A stretch of DNA of 64,000 nucleotides, from positions 1,426,001 to 1,490,000 of the forward strand of contig CANNFY010000001.1 in the NCBI GenBank assembly GCA_947504045.1. The letters run 5' to 3'. Below are positions 1 to 10,361 of the stretch, one piece after another (within the stretch, counting starts at the first letter, position 1; each line of letters starts with the position of its first letter). The DNA comes from an uncultured Maribacter sp. (GTDB lineage Bacteria; Bacteroidota; Bacteroidia; Flavobacteriales; Flavobacteriaceae). The notes beneath the pieces are model-generated. The model had not been told where the DNA came from, searched no databases, and saw only the letters and a list, made by a program, of their open reading frames with translations. Position numbers and translations under genes: made by a program.

Positions 1-658
1 AGTTATAATCTATACAGTTAAGGCTTTCTATTTTTGATTTTTCATTATAGTTAAAAGATTCCATCTCACAGTAGTTAATAATGTTTGCGCCATAACTTGC
101 TGCTTTTTTTAATATTTCGATAGTTAATCTTGCATCATCTGTACGGTATTCTGCATAAAAACCACTTCCTAAAACGGTGTCTTTGTTTAATAAGGGTTCT
201 TTTTCTAGGGTCTTTTTTTTGTTGAGCATTTTCCGTTTGTCTTTCCCTTTAACATTAGCTAAAAAATCATAAACCATAAGACCAATAGATGTCATAAGCT
301 TACCATAAGTGCCATTTTTTATTAATGGGAGCAACATTTTTTCAGGAAGTACTAAATGTGGGGCTAATTTATGTACAATTGCGCGTTCTGAACCGGATTC
401 TCTTACCAGCCCCACTTCAAATTGTTTTAAATATCTTAAACCACCGTGTATTAATTTAGTAGACTTACTACTGGTTCCAGATGCAAAATCATTTTTTTCG
501 ATAAGACATACTTTTAAACCTCTTGATGCTGCATCTAATGCTATTCCAGCACCAGTAACTCCGCCTCCAATAATTGCTAAATCAAACTTTTGTATTTGTA
601 ATTCTTCTACTTGTTTTTTTCTATTTAAAACTGAAAATTTTATGTTTCCTTTAGCCAT
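1..658 (-). CDS. glpD: Glycerol-3-phosphate dehydrogenase (FAD-dependent), 5' part only
   Basis: The gene runs off the left edge; 219 codons from the start are visible. Reading the minus strand from 658 gives a protein whose residues ~25-45 form an FAD-binding Rossmann motif (DLAIIGGGVTGAG), followed by the GlpD-type stretch SGTSSKSTKLIHGGLRYL. This family oxidises sn-glycerol 3-phosphate to dihydroxyacetone phosphate and passes electrons to quinone at the inner membrane. The start ATG follows an AGAGGA sequence, one of the few Shine-Dalgarno-like sites here. It lies 50 nt downstream of the DUF255 gene and may be cotranscribed with it. The C-terminal half cannot be judged. Confidence 0.85.
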   Translation of the reverse strand, partial: MAKGNIKFSVLNRKKQVEELQIQKFDLAIIGGGVTGAGIALDAASRGLKVCLIEKNDFASGTSSKSTKLIHGGLRYLKQFEVGLVRESGSERAIVHKLAPHLVLPEKMLLPLIKNGTYGKLMTSIGLMVYDFLANVKGKDKRKMLNKKKTLEKEPLLNKDTVLGSGFYAEYRTDDARLTIEILKKAASYGANIINYCEMESFNYNEKSKIESLNCIDYN

Positions 659-708
659 TCCTCTTAATTTTTTTTCAGTTTTATCATTATTTAAAATAGT
701 AAGACGTT

Positions 709-2811
709 TTAAAAATTATTTAATTGTTTTAAAGCATCGTTTGTAGTTGCAACAGGAAGTTTGCATGCATTATCTCTGCATACATAAATGTAGGTTTCAT
801 TTGCTATAAAACGTCCTTCAAACAATGGAAGGTTACTATTTTTTGTGCTTCCAATTATTAAGGTGTTAGGAATATAATTTTTATGCAAATCTTCCGCTAG
901 TTTTTTAGCATTTTTACCAACAACAGCTATTTCGTAATAACTGTAAGTTATATTTAATAAAAGAGAATTCCATTTAGCGTAGCTAGAGGTATTAGGTGTA
1001 ATAAATGGCATCATTGCTGTTACCATAGATTTAGATTTTTCTAGTAGATATTTATCATAATTTAAATGTCCTAATCTAAAAAGGTTATGCGCCATAACAG
1101 AGTTAGGAGAAGGAATTACACCATCATTTGTTTTTATTATGTGGGATATTAAATCTTTATTTTCATTATAACGGTACATGCCAGAGGTGTCATCAGTAAA
1201 TTTTGCCATAGTTTTTTTGTTTAGTGTATTTGCAAAATCTAAATGATTAGTATCTAAAGAAACACTGTAAAGGTTTAAAGAGGCATCAATTAAAAAGGTA
1301 TAATCTTCTAAAAATCCTTTGTTATTCTTAGATTTTTCTTTGTAAGAATGTCTTAAATTAGAGTTATTTAGACTAAATTTTTTAAGATTGTCAAGCGTTT
1401 TTATTGCCTTTTCTAAATAAGAGTTTTCACCAAAAGCTTTATAGGCATCTACAAAGCCTGAAATTAATAAAGCATTCCATGAAGTAATAATTTTATCATC
1501 TAATCTTGGAGCAACTCTTTTTGTTCTTTCTTTTAAGAGCTTGTTCTTCCATAGTTTTTTTAACTCTTGCAACCTACTATTTGCAAGTTGATTTACTTCA
1601 CAAAATTGTGTGTCACTAACATTTCTATGTAAAACATAGTTTGTATGCTCCCAAATATTGTCAGGTGTAATTTTAAAATAATCTTTAAAAAGCGTAAAAT
1701 CTTCTTCAATTATATTATTTAATTCTTTTTGAGTCCAAACGTAATATTTTCCTTCTTTACCTTCGCTATCGGCATCAATAGCTGCATAATATCCTCCATT
1801 AGGGTTTTTCATTTCACGTTCTAAAAAGGCTATAGTATTGTATACAACTTCTTTATATATGGGCTCTTTAAATACACTATATGCTTTAGAGTAAACACTT
1901 ATAAGTTGTGCATTATCATATAACATTTTTTCAAAATGTGGAATTCTCCAATTAGGGTCTGTACTATACCTGTAAAACCCTCCGCCAACAAAATCATAAA
2001 TTCCTCCGTATGCTATTTTATTTAAAGTGTTTTTTATATGTTTTTTTGTTTCATTATCTCCACTTAATATGGCGTAGTCTAATAAAAAATTCAGATTACT
2101 TGGAAGCATAAATTTTTGTTGTCCATTATCTCCACCATTTTGCATGTCCCATTCTTTTTTCCAAGTATTTACACTTTTTAAAACAGCTTCTTTGGTTAAC
2201 AAATCATAATTTGTAGAGGGCGTTATAAGATTTACTTCTTGAATACCTTGGGCTACCATATCGGCATATTCATTAGCCTTTTTTGGGTCATTTTTATATA
2301 AGTCACTTATTTTTTCTAATACTTGTGTCCACTCTTCTTTAGAATGATAAGTGCCTCCATAAATTGGTTTTCCGTTTGGTAGTGTAATAACGTTTAAAGG
2401 CCATCCTCCGGTTCCTTTAATTAGCTGAAGAGCTGTCATGTATACTTGGTCAACGTCGGGTCTTTCTTCTCTATCTACTTTTATATTGATAAAATTGTCA
2501 TTCATTATTTTGGCAATTCCTTCATCTTTAAAGGATTCTTTTTCCATAACATGACACCAGTGGCATGAAGAATAACCAATACTAACTAAAACTAATTTAT
2601 TTTCTTTTTTAGCGTCTTCTAAAGCATTATTGCTCCACGCTCTCCAATTTACAGGGTTGTGAGCATGTTGTAATAAATAAGGGCTGGTTTCTTCAATTAA
2701 AGAGTTGGTAAATTTAGGTTCTTTTTTTGTCTTTATTTTATTTTCACAAGAGAGCATGTTAAAAACAAAAAAGCCAAAAAATATGATTTTAATAATAAAT
2801 TTTAGAGGCAT
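709..2811 (-). CDS. DUF255 thioredoxin-fold lipoprotein (YyaL/SPATA20 family)
   Basis: A 700-residue protein with a lipoprotein signal (hydrophobic segment ending NMLSC, Cys ~22). The N-terminal domain is thioredoxin-like and carries the family signature [10 protein letters not shown] near residue 85, then DREERPDVD and GGWPLNV. The rest is an alpha/alpha-barrel-like domain with GGFYRYSTD and [13 protein letters not shown] motifs typical of YyaL / spermatogenesis-associated protein 20. The reaction of this family is not established; a redox or sugar-related role is usually suggested. The length matches the family. It sits upstream of glpD on the same strand. No TAnnTTTG box was found before the start. 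Confidence 0.88.
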   Translation of the reverse strand: MPLKFIIKIIFFGFFVFNMLSCENKIKTKKEPKFTNSLIEETSPYLLQHAHNPVNWRAWSNNALEDAKKENKLVLVSIGYSSCHWCHVMEKESFKDEGIAKIMNDNFINIKVDREERPDVDQVYMTALQLIKGTGGWPLNVITLPNGKPIYGGTYHSKEEWTQVLEKISDLYKNDPKKANEYADMVAQGIQEVNLITPSTNYDLLTKEAVLKSVNTWKKEWDMQNGGDNGQQKFMLPSNLNFLLDYAILSGDNETKKHIKNTLNKIAYGGIYDFVGGGFYRYSTDPNWRIPHFEKMLYDNAQLISVYSKAYSVFKEPIYKEVVYNTIAFLEREMKNPNGGYYAAIDADSEGKEGKYYVWTQKELNNIIEEDFTLFKDYFKITPDNIWEHTNYVLHRNVSDTQFCEVNQLANSRLQELKKLWKNKLLKERTKRVAPRLDDKIITSWNALLISGFVDAYKAFGENSYLEKAIKTLDNLKKFSLNNSNLRHSYKEKSKNNKGFLEDYTFLIDASLNLYSVSLDTNHLDFANTLNKKTMAKFTDDTSGMYRYNENKDLISHIIKTNDGVIPSPNSVMAHNLFRLGHLNYDKYLLEKSKSMVTAMMPFITPNTSSYAKWNSLLLNITYSYYEIAVVGKNAKKLAEDLHKNYIPNTLIIGSTKNSNLPLFEGRFIANETYIYVCRDNACKLPVATTNDALKQLNNF

Positions 2812-2915
2812 ATATGTATAGTCTAGAAAAGACTAAAATACAATATATATGTGGAAGAAAATGAGTCAAAAATAGTAGGGAAACAATTTTTTGTATTCGC
2901 TTTAATTTTATTTTT

Positions 2916-2955
2916 ACTGGGTTTACTTTACGTATAGTATTAAAGTAAACCCAGT
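2916..2955 (-). terminator. Rho-independent terminator of the RND efflux operon
   Basis: A perfect 15-bp inverted repeat (2916-2930 with 2941-2955, 10-nt loop). On the minus strand it is followed by a T-rich run at 2907-2915. It lies just past the stop of the TolC-like gene at 2962, so it ends the efflux operon. Confidence 0.85.
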
Positions 2956-2961
2956 TAAATT

Positions 2962-4374
2962 TTAATTCATCCAACCACCACCAAGGGCGCGGTACAATTC
3001 TATAATAGCTTGCAACTCATCTTTTTTATCTTCTACACCATCTAACTGTGCGGATAATAAACTGTTTTTAGTAGTTAATACATCGGTATAATTGGTGCTA
3101 GATGAATATTCCAATAAGGCTTCGGTAAACTCTACAGATTTTTCAAGGGCAGCTATTTGATGTCCCCTAGACTCCTGCTTTTCCTTAGTCTTGTTATAGG
3201 AATACAGGGCGTTCGAAATTTCGGACCCGGCATTTAACCATGCTGCTTTATAATCATAAAACGACTGTTGTTGAACCGATTTGTTGATTTTCAGTCTTGC
3301 TTTATTTTCTCCGTTAGCAAAAATAGGCTGTGTTAAGCCGCCTATTAGATTATAGAAAATGGAGTTGTCGAAAAAATTGGATAAATCTAAGGAAGATAAA
3401 CCTCCACTTGCCGTAATGGTCAAGGATGGATAAAAATAGGTCTTTGCCAGATTTACATCTTCAAAAGCACTTCTGAAAGCCATTTCCGCTTCTTGTATGT
3501 CCGGTCTGTTTCTTAATAGTGAAGACGGAATTCCTATTTTTAAATCATCGTAAGCAGTTTGTTCTTTTAAAGATGTTCTTTCTATATTGCCAGGTAATCT
3601 GCCCAATAAAATAGCCAATGCATTTTCCTGTTCTAAAATGGATATTTCAATATCTGGTATAGAGGTTTCTATTTCATATCTACTGGCTTCACTTTGTACC
3701 ACTGCGGCACCATCAACCACAGCCGATTCTTTTAAATACTTCATGGTTTCTTGATCGCCAATCCTGTTTTCCAAAGTTTTTTTAGTGATCTCTAGTTGCT
3801 CATCTAAAGACAGTAAATTATAATATGCGGTGGCAATATCAGAAATTAATTGTGTTTGTACCGCTTTGGTTGCTGCTTCGGTCTCTAAAAATGAAGCCAA
3901 AACAGCCCGTTTATTACTGCGTAACTTACCCCAAACATCTAACTCCCAACTACTACTTAGTTGCCCTATATAAGAGGTGGTGTTTAAATTAATTCCTGTT
4001 ACACCTCCTAAATTTAGGGAGGACTCCGATGTTTTAGATCGCGTAACACTGGCGCTTCCTTCTAAACTAGGTAACACCGCTAATTTCGCTTCAACCAAAC
4101 TGGCTTTTGCCTGATTTATGTTTTCTATTGCTACTTTTAAATCGAGATTGTTTTGCAAACCTTCTTCTATCAAATTTTGCAATACACTGTCGGAAATTAT
4201 TTCTTTCCAAGGCATCGTTGCCATGGATGTTGTATCATTAACCAAGGTATCTCTGTATTGTTCTGCAAATTCACTATCTGGCGTGGTATATCTTTTATTG
4301 ATTACCCCACAAGAATTCATCAGTAAAACAAGTACAGCGATAGGAATGATGTATGTTATAGTATTAGATTTCAT
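2962..4374 (-). CDS. TolC/OprM-type outer-membrane efflux lipoprotein
   Basis: A 470-residue protein with a lipoprotein signal peptide (LLMNSCG, Cys ~22). It contains two outer membrane efflux protein repeats, with the coiled-coil-rich pattern and the RPDIQEAEMAFRSA motif of the NodT/OprM family. It should form the trimeric outer-membrane channel of the RND pump encoded immediately upstream (13-nt gap to the AcrB-like gene). It is the last gene of the adaptor-pump-channel operon and is followed by a strong terminator. Substrates cannot be read from the sequence. Confidence 0.92.
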   Translation of the reverse strand: MKSNTITYIIPIAVLVLLMNSCGVINKRYTTPDSEFAEQYRDTLVNDTTSMATMPWKEIISDSVLQNLIEEGLQNNLDLKVAIENINQAKASLVEAKLAVLPSLEGSASVTRSKTSESSLNLGGVTGINLNTTSYIGQLSSSWELDVWGKLRSNKRAVLASFLETEAATKAVQTQLISDIATAYYNLLSLDEQLEITKKTLENRIGDQETMKYLKESAVVDGAAVVQSEASRYEIETSIPDIEISILEQENALAILLGRLPGNIERTSLKEQTAYDDLKIGIPSSLLRNRPDIQEAEMAFRSAFEDVNLAKTYFYPSLTITASGGLSSLDLSNFFDNSIFYNLIGGLTQPIFANGENKARLKINKSVQQQSFYDYKAAWLNAGSEISNALYSYNKTKEKQESRGHQIAALEKSVEFTEALLEYSSSTNYTDVLTTKNSLLSAQLDGVEDKKDELQAIIELYRALGGGWMN

Positions 4375-4387
4375 ATCTGTATTCGTT

Positions 4388-7300
4388 TTAATTTAATTGT
4401 TCTTTTTTAGTATCAATATCATCTTCATCTCCCCAATCGTGATTGGTGTCACCTACTATTCTTTCTTGAAGGTTCTGGAATATGATAAACAATACCGGTA
4501 TTACCATTACACCTAATAGGGTACCAACTAACATACCGCCAATGGCTCCTGTACCAATAGCTCTGTTTCCAACAGCACCAGCACCAGTTGATATCATTAA
4601 AGGAAATAGTCCGAAAATAAAGGCAAACGATGTCATTAAAATTGGTCTAAAACGTGCTATGGCTCCATCTAATGCCGACTGCAGTATTGTTTCTCCTTCT
4701 CGTCTTCGCTGTATGGCAAACTCCACAATTAAAATGGCATTTTTAGCCAGCAACCCAATCAGCATCACCAAGGTAATCTGTATATAAATGTTGTTACTAA
4801 TACCAAATAAGTTTGCAAAGATTAATACTCCGGAAAGTCCAGCTGGTACCGATAATAAAACGGCAATAGGAAGTATAAAGCTCTCGTACTGTGCGCACAA
4901 TAGGAAATACACGAATATGAAGCACAGCATAAAAATATAAACGGTTTGGCTACCTGCGGAAATCTCTTCTCTGGTAATTCCAGAATATTCATATCCGTAC
5001 CCTGTCGGTAAGGTTTCTGCCGCTACTTCTTCAATAGCGTTAATAGCATCACCAGAACTATAACCTGAGTTGGGAGCTCCACTTATTTTTGCCGCTGTAA
5101 ATAGATTAAAACGCGTTAAACTTTGTGGGCCATAAACCCTTTTTAAGGTTACAAATTCGGTAATAGGTGCCATAACACCGTTGCCATTTTTAACTTTTAT
5201 AGCATTTAAACTCTCAAGGTTGGCTCTAAAGTTTGGTTCGCCTTGATAATACACACGATATTGCTTTCCAAATTTATTGAAATTAGAAGCATACACACCA
5301 CTTAAATAGCCTTGCATTACACTTAAAACACCTTCTACATCTAAACCTGCAAGCTTGGTTTTAGCAACATCTACCACCACTTCATATTGTGGAAAAGTTG
5401 GATCAAACGTTGTACTGGCATATTGTATTTCTGGTCGTTGACTTAATGCTTCAATAAAATCTTGACTTACATCATAAAGGGCATCAACGGTACCACCGCT
5501 TTGGTCTTGTAATTGCACTTCAAAACCGTTACTTAAACCAAACCCTGTAACCGTTGGCGGAGCAAAAAATATCATATTAGCATCTTTTATAGATGCCGTT
5601 CTTGCGAACAACTGACCAATGATTTCTTGTACACTTTGTCCCTCTCCACTACGCTCATCCCAAGGTTTCAGTTTTAAAATGAACATACCATAATTAGACC
5701 CTGTTCCACTTATAAATCCACGACCGGTAGATCTTAAATAGGCGTTTACTTCTGGGATATCTTCAATAATTTTTTGTAGTTCATCTAAAACTTCATCGGT
5801 TCTTTCCATAGAAGATGCAGCAGGTAAACTAACATCGGCAAAAACAATACCTTGATCTTCATCGGGTACAAAGCCTGTGGCTGTTGTATTCATTAGATAC
5901 ATAAATACACCAATAAATATAACGATGACCCCAATGGCAATAGCTTTTTTACGAATTAAAAAATTAAGCGCATTCTTATATTTTGAGGTTGTTTTCTCAA
6001 ACCCTACGTTAAAAGCAACATAAAAGCGTTGTACAAAACTTTTTGATTTATGCTCTTCGTGTGGTTTTAACAATAAGGCACATAATGCCGGACTCAATGT
6101 CAATGCATTTACAGCTGATAATATAATGGCAATGGCTAGCGTAATACCAAATTGTTGGTAAAACACTCCAGATGATCCACTAATAAATGTTACAGGAATA
6201 AATACGGCAGACATCACCAAGGTGATAGAAATAATAGCCCCAGAAATCTCGCTCATGGCATCTAAACTCGCCTTTCGGGCAGATGTATAACCCGAATCCA
6301 GTTTGGCGTGTACTGCCTCTACTACCACAATGGCATCATCTACCACAATGCCAATAGCAAGCATTAAAGCAAATAGCGTTAACAGGTTAATGGTAAACCC
6401 AAATAAACTTAGGAAAAAGAAGGTTCCTACAATAGCCACAGGTACAGATATGGCAGGTATTAATGTAGAACGCCAATCTTGCAAGAAGATAAATACTACA
6501 ATGAAAACCAATAAAAATGCTTCGATTAAAGTACTGATCACTTTTTCAATAGATGCATCTAAAAAGTCATTGGCATTTACCATTTCTGTGTAGGTTAACC
6601 CTTCAGGAAAGTTTTTAGAAGCTTCTTCTAAGGTTGCGATAGATTGCGCAACTACCTCTTGGGCATTTGAACCTGCAGATTGTGCAATGGCAACACCCGT
6701 ACCAGGCTGACTTTTAATGGTGGTTATTGTGCTATAGGATTGTGAACCTAATTCTACTCTAGCTACATCTTTTAAACGTAGAATACGCCCATCGTCCGTA
6801 GTTTTGATGATGATATCTTCAAATTCTTCGGCGTTTTGTAATTTACCTTTGTATTTTAAGGTATATTGATATGCTTGCGCCCCTTGTAAACCTAATTCTC
6901 CTGGTGCAGCTTCTAAGTTTTGATCATCAAGCGCTGTGGTAATATCAGAAGGAATTAACCCGTAATTCGCCATGATATTCGCCTTTAGCCAAATACGCAT
7001 ACTATACTCTCTAGAACTAAATGCCGATGCACTACCAACACCATCTATCCTTTTTAAAACAGGTATTAAATTAATTTCAGCGTAATTCTGAATAAATTCC
7101 TCGTCATATCTGCCATCTTCACTATACAACCCAAAAATAAATACATTACTACTTTGCTGTTTTTGTGTAGTAACACCCGATTGCGTAACCTCTGAAGGCA
7201 ATAAGTTCGACGCTGTAGATACACTATTTTGAACATTTACTGCAGCGATATCAGGATCGGTACCTAATTCAAAATAAACAGTTATACTAGCCGAACCACT

Positions 7301-7549
7301 AGTTGCTGTAGAGGTCATGTAGGTCATGCCTTCAACACCATTAATTGCTTCTTCTAATGGAACAATAACACTATTTAATACAGCTTCTGCATTTGCACCG
7401 TCATAAGTAGCAGAAACTTGTACTGTAGGTGGTGCAATATCTGGGTACTGTGATATGGGTAATGTGGTTATTCCTATAATTCCTAAAATCAAAATGATGA
7501 TAGAAATTACCGCCGAAAGAACCGGTCGTTTTATAAATTTATTAAACAT
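4388..7549 (-). CDS. RND efflux pump permease, HAE1 (AcrB/MexB) family
   Basis: 1053 residues, the usual length for the hydrophobe/amphiphile efflux-1 family. It starts MFNKFIKRPVLSAVISI. Two six-helix halves each carry a large periplasmic loop, and the paired aspartates of the proton relay are present in GIVVDDAIVVVEA. The matching lysine is in GLLAKNAILIVEFA of the second half. It exports drugs or other amphiphiles across the inner membrane using the proton gradient, together with the adaptor (15 nt upstream) and the channel (downstream). The C-terminal tail is acidic. It reads as complete, without frameshift. Confidence 0.95.
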   Translation of the reverse strand: MFNKFIKRPVLSAVISIIILILGIIGITTLPISQYPDIAPPTVQVSATYDGANAEAVLNSVIVPLEEAINGVEGMTYMTSTATSGSASITVYFELGTDPDIAAVNVQNSVSTASNLLPSEVTQSGVTTQKQQSSNVFIFGLYSEDGRYDEEFIQNYAEINLIPVLKRIDGVGSASAFSSREYSMRIWLKANIMANYGLIPSDITTALDDQNLEAAPGELGLQGAQAYQYTLKYKGKLQNAEEFEDIIIKTTDDGRILRLKDVARVELGSQSYSTITTIKSQPGTGVAIAQSAGSNAQEVVAQSIATLEEASKNFPEGLTYTEMVNANDFLDASIEKVISTLIEAFLLVFIVVFIFLQDWRSTLIPAISVPVAIVGTFFFLSLFGFTINLLTLFALMLAIGIVVDDAIVVVEAVHAKLDSGYTSARKASLDAMSEISGAIISITLVMSAVFIPVTFISGSSGVFYQQFGITLAIAIILSAVNALTLSPALCALLLKPHEEHKSKSFVQRFYVAFNVGFEKTTSKYKNALNFLIRKKAIAIGVIVIFIGVFMYLMNTTATGFVPDEDQGIVFADVSLPAASSMERTDEVLDELQKIIEDIPEVNAYLRSTGRGFISGTGSNYGMFILKLKPWDERSGEGQSVQEIIGQLFARTASIKDANMIFFAPPTVTGFGLSNGFEVQLQDQSGGTVDALYDVSQDFIEALSQRPEIQYASTTFDPTFPQYEVVVDVAKTKLAGLDVEGVLSVMQGYLSGVYASNFNKFGKQYRVYYQGEPNFRANLESLNAIKVKNGNGVMAPITEFVTLKRVYGPQSLTRFNLFTAAKISGAPNSGYSSGDAINAIEEVAAETLPTGYGYEYSGITREEISAGSQTVYIFMLCFIFVYFLLCAQYESFILPIAVLLSVPAGLSGVLIFANLFGISNNIYIQITLVMLIGLLAKNAILIVEFAIQRRREGETILQSALDGAIARFRPILMTSFAFIFGLFPLMISTGAGAVGNRAIGTGAIGGMLVGTLLGVMVIPVLFIIFQNLQERIVGDTNHDWGDEDDIDTKKEQLN

Positions 7550-7564
7550 AATTTCTACTATTTA

Positions 7565-8734
7565 TTAATTGGTAGTTGTAACTTTTTCAGTGATTTGCTG
7601 TAAAGCCTTTATCTCACTTTCGTTCACTTGAACTGGTTTTATTTCTTTACCACTAGATAAACCTGAAATGCCTTCAAGAACTACTTGATCACCAGCTTTA
7701 AGTCCATCAGTAACAATATACGCCTGACCCGAATTTGTAGCAGTTACGGTAATTTTAGTAGATTGTACTTGCGATTGTTCGTTTACCAAATACACATAGA
7801 TACCACCTTGAATTTCGTAGGTAGCCGATTGTGGAATGAGAAAGGCATCTTTAATAGTTCTTGGAATTTGTATGGTGGCACTATTCCCTGTTCTCAGTAA
7901 ATTATCTGGATTGTCAAAAATAGCACGCACATTAAATGAACCTGTTTCTTCGTCTACTTGACCACTTACTGTTTGTATTTTTCCTTTTTGGTCAAAAGCG
8001 GTATAATCTGGAAGTAACAGAGACACTTCATCAAGATTTTTTAGCAAGCCCACTTTTGCAAATTCCAAGTAAGTTTTTTCATTGATTGAAAAATATGCAT
8101 ATACCTGTTTAATGTTAGATACTGTAGTTAAAGGTTCAGAGATACTGCTATTTACCAAACTTCCTAATTTATAAGGTAAAGAACCAATATAGCCCGAAAC
8201 CGGAGCGGTAATTCTAGTGTAGTTATAATTGGTCTGTGCGTTAGAATAATTGGCTTGCGCCTGTTCTAAAGCTGCATTTGCCGCAGTTAGGGAGTTCTCG
8301 GCAGAGGTTAGCTCAAACTTACTAATGATTTCTCTTTCCACTAAAGGCTTTGCTTTTTCCACATCAACCTGAGCAGAACTAACATCTGCTTTTGCACTGC
8401 TAATCGCGGCCTTTGTACTTAAAAGATCTTGCTGATATTCCGGTGCATTCAATGAGAAAAGGAGTTGTCCTTTTTTTACATATTCGCCTTCATCTACATG
8501 TACCTTTTCTATAAAACCTTCTATCTTAGGGTAAATCTCTATGTTCTCTGTACCTTCAATAGTTACTGGAAATTCTCTGAATATTTCTATGTCTTTTGAA
8601 GAAACGGTAAGTACTTCGTAATCGGCTACGGTATTTCTCTGTTCAGGCTTTTTTTCACTGTTGCATGATGCAAATAATATGGCTAGGAACAAGCCATAGC
8701 AATAGGTTTTTAAGTTGATATCTTTAGTTTTCAT
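7565..8734 (-). CDS. RND efflux periplasmic adaptor subunit (MFP)
   Basis: A 389-residue membrane fusion protein. The signal peptide ends in a lipobox (ILFASC, Cys ~24), so it is probably anchored as a lipoprotein. The lipoyl/barrel-sandwich half motif KVHVDEGEYVKKGQLLFSL and the hairpin partner ITAPVSGYIGSLPYKLG flank an Ala-rich alpha-hairpin (roughly residues 105-165). It bridges the AcrB-like pump and the TolC-like channel and is the first gene of the three-gene pump block. The MATE gene lies 52 nt upstream on the same strand. Confidence 0.93.
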   Translation of the reverse strand: MKTKDINLKTYCYGLFLAILFASCNSEKKPEQRNTVADYEVLTVSSKDIEIFREFPVTIEGTENIEIYPKIEGFIEKVHVDEGEYVKKGQLLFSLNAPEYQQDLLSTKAAISSAKADVSSAQVDVEKAKPLVEREIISKFELTSAENSLTAANAALEQAQANYSNAQTNYNYTRITAPVSGYIGSLPYKLGSLVNSSISEPLTTVSNIKQVYAYFSINEKTYLEFAKVGLLKNLDEVSLLLPDYTAFDQKGKIQTVSGQVDEETGSFNVRAIFDNPDNLLRTGNSATIQIPRTIKDAFLIPQSATYEIQGGIYVYLVNEQSQVQSTKITVTATNSGQAYIVTDGLKAGDQVVLEGISGLSSGKEIKPVQVNESEIKALQQITEKVTTTN

Positions 8735-8786
8735 TTATATAATATTTACGGGTTGTATGGAAGTAATTATGATTTACGGTTAAAAT

Positions 8787-10232
8787 TTATTCAGTTAATA
8801 ATGAGGTTGTAGTGGATACTCTTAATTTGTGAATCGAGTATATTCTAACGAATACAAATGAGGTTAAAGCGGCTAAACAATCGCTTACTACAAAAGCGAC
8901 CCATATACCGACCAAACCATAATAAGCATTTAATGCATACGCTATAGGGACAAATAGTACAGGGCGTAACAATGCTGATATGGTTGCAATTTTGTTTTGT
9001 TGCAGCGCTTGAAAGTAACGCGTCATTACAATCTGCACCATGTAAAACGGAATCGATAAGGCGAATATCCGTATAGCTATCTTAGTGATTTTCTTGATGT
9101 TATCCTCATCACCAATAAAAATATCGATTAATTGTGAAGGAAACAATTCTAATATAACAACACCAATGAACGCAACCAAACTCACCCCGACAACCGCATA
9201 TTTAAACGTCTTTAACGCACGGTCGTAACGTTTTGCCCCAAAATTATAACTAATTACAGGTTGCATACCATCACCTGTACCCAGTGCGGTCATCATAAAA
9301 AATACATTGATGCCAAAAATGATTCCCATAGCGGCGACTCCGTCCGTTCCTCCAGAAGTAAGTAATAATTTGTTGGCGAATATATTTTGAAAGCTAATAG
9401 CAATGTCCATCACAAAAGGCGCAAAACCAACCGAAAGAATGGGTAGCACAATGTGCTTTTTAAGTCTTATTTTTCTCCAAACAATAGGAACAATACTTTT
9501 TCCTCTTACATAGTACCCTATTAAAAATAGCGCATTAACCGCTTGTGCAATTATGGTTGCAAGTGCGGCTCCACTTATACCTAAGTTGTATATTTTCATA
9601 AAAATATAATCTAGGCTAACATTAATTAGACAAGACAATAGGATAAGTTTTGCAGGAAAACTTGGATTACCTTCTGCTCTACAGGTAAATTCCAAGGCAA
9701 GGAAAAAACTTAGAGGAAAGCCATAAATGATAATCTGTAAATATTCTGCAGAGAGGTCTAAAAGTGAACCTTCTGCACCAAAGGCTTGCAATAGTGGTTT
9801 GTAGAATAACAAGCCCAAGGTAGTAAAGACTACAATAGCTACTAACAGCCCTGCAATAACACTACCCAAGGCATCTTCGGCTTTTTCATGTTTTTTCTCC
9901 CCTAAATATTGCGCAATTAGTATTCCCGATCCGCTACCAAATAGCAATATAAATCCGAATTGAAATAATGTTACGGGAAAAGCCATAGTAACCGCAGATA
10001 AGCCATCGGCACCCACAAATTGCCCTACAAATATGCGGTCTACAAAGTTATAAAGCGCATTAATAAGCAATCCTAAAACAGCTGGCCCTACAAAGGCCAA
10101 AAGTAGTTTGCATATAGAGTCGTTCTTCCAGGAATGTTTTTCCTTAATGGTTTCTCCATTGTTAGAAACTACATTTTTCTTAGGTTTTAAGAATTGAAAT
10201 ACATTGTTAAATATGTCCTTCAAATTTTTCAT
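8787..10232 (-). CDS. MATE family multidrug exporter
   Basis: A 481-residue polytopic protein with about 12 membrane segments and a hydrophilic N-terminal extension of ~45 residues. It matches the MATE pattern (LNALYNFVDRIFVGQ-type N-terminal repeat, second repeat with GTGDGMQPVISYNFGAKRYDRAL). MATE proteins export cationic drugs in exchange for Na+ or H+. It is probably the first gene of a MATE-adaptor-RND-TolC transcription unit driven by the promoter at 10259-10266. It is divergent from an AraC-type regulator, which is the likely controller. Confidence 0.92.
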   Translation of the reverse strand: MKNLKDIFNNVFQFLKPKKNVVSNNGETIKEKHSWKNDSICKLLLAFVGPAVLGLLINALYNFVDRIFVGQFVGADGLSAVTMAFPVTLFQFGFILLFGSGSGILIAQYLGEKKHEKAEDALGSVIAGLLVAIVVFTTLGLLFYKPLLQAFGAEGSLLDLSAEYLQIIIYGFPLSFFLALEFTCRAEGNPSFPAKLILLSCLINVSLDYIFMKIYNLGISGAALATIIAQAVNALFLIGYYVRGKSIVPIVWRKIRLKKHIVLPILSVGFAPFVMDIAISFQNIFANKLLLTSGGTDGVAAMGIIFGINVFFMMTALGTGDGMQPVISYNFGAKRYDRALKTFKYAVVGVSLVAFIGVVILELFPSQLIDIFIGDEDNIKKITKIAIRIFALSIPFYMVQIVMTRYFQALQQNKIATISALLRPVLFVPIAYALNAYYGLVGIWVAFVVSDCLAALTSFVFVRIYSIHKLRVSTTTSLLTE

Positions 10233-10258
10233 TTACTGAATTACTCATGTATGTAATG

Positions 10259-10266
10259 CAAAAGTA
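10259..10266 (-). promoter_or_regulatory. -7 box for the MATE/RND efflux operon
   Basis: TACTTTTG on the minus strand is an exact match to the Bacteroidota -7 consensus TAnnTTTG, 26 nt before the MATE start codon. It lies in the 129-nt region shared with the divergent AraC gene. The -33 element is not clear. Confidence 0.55.
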
Positions 10267-10361
10267 TCAGGATTTAAAACAGAAATATGAATTACAATTT
10301 GTGAAAAAAAGATTATAATTTAGGTTTTTGTATTTTTAGAATTGTTTATAAAGAATCACCA

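Noticed and set aside
309-746. Plus-strand open frame of 145 codons
   Set aside because: It is antisense to the clear glpD N-terminus (FAD motif) on the minus strand and has no domain character.
2789-2974. Short minus-strand open frame between DUF255 and TolC-like genes
   Set aside because: It contains the palindromic terminator and overlaps the next start; no family features.
6594-6600. GTTAACC inside the AcrB-like gene
   Set aside because: No CATTAAAG-like box at 15 nt and no gene starts behind it, so it is not counted as a sigma promoter.
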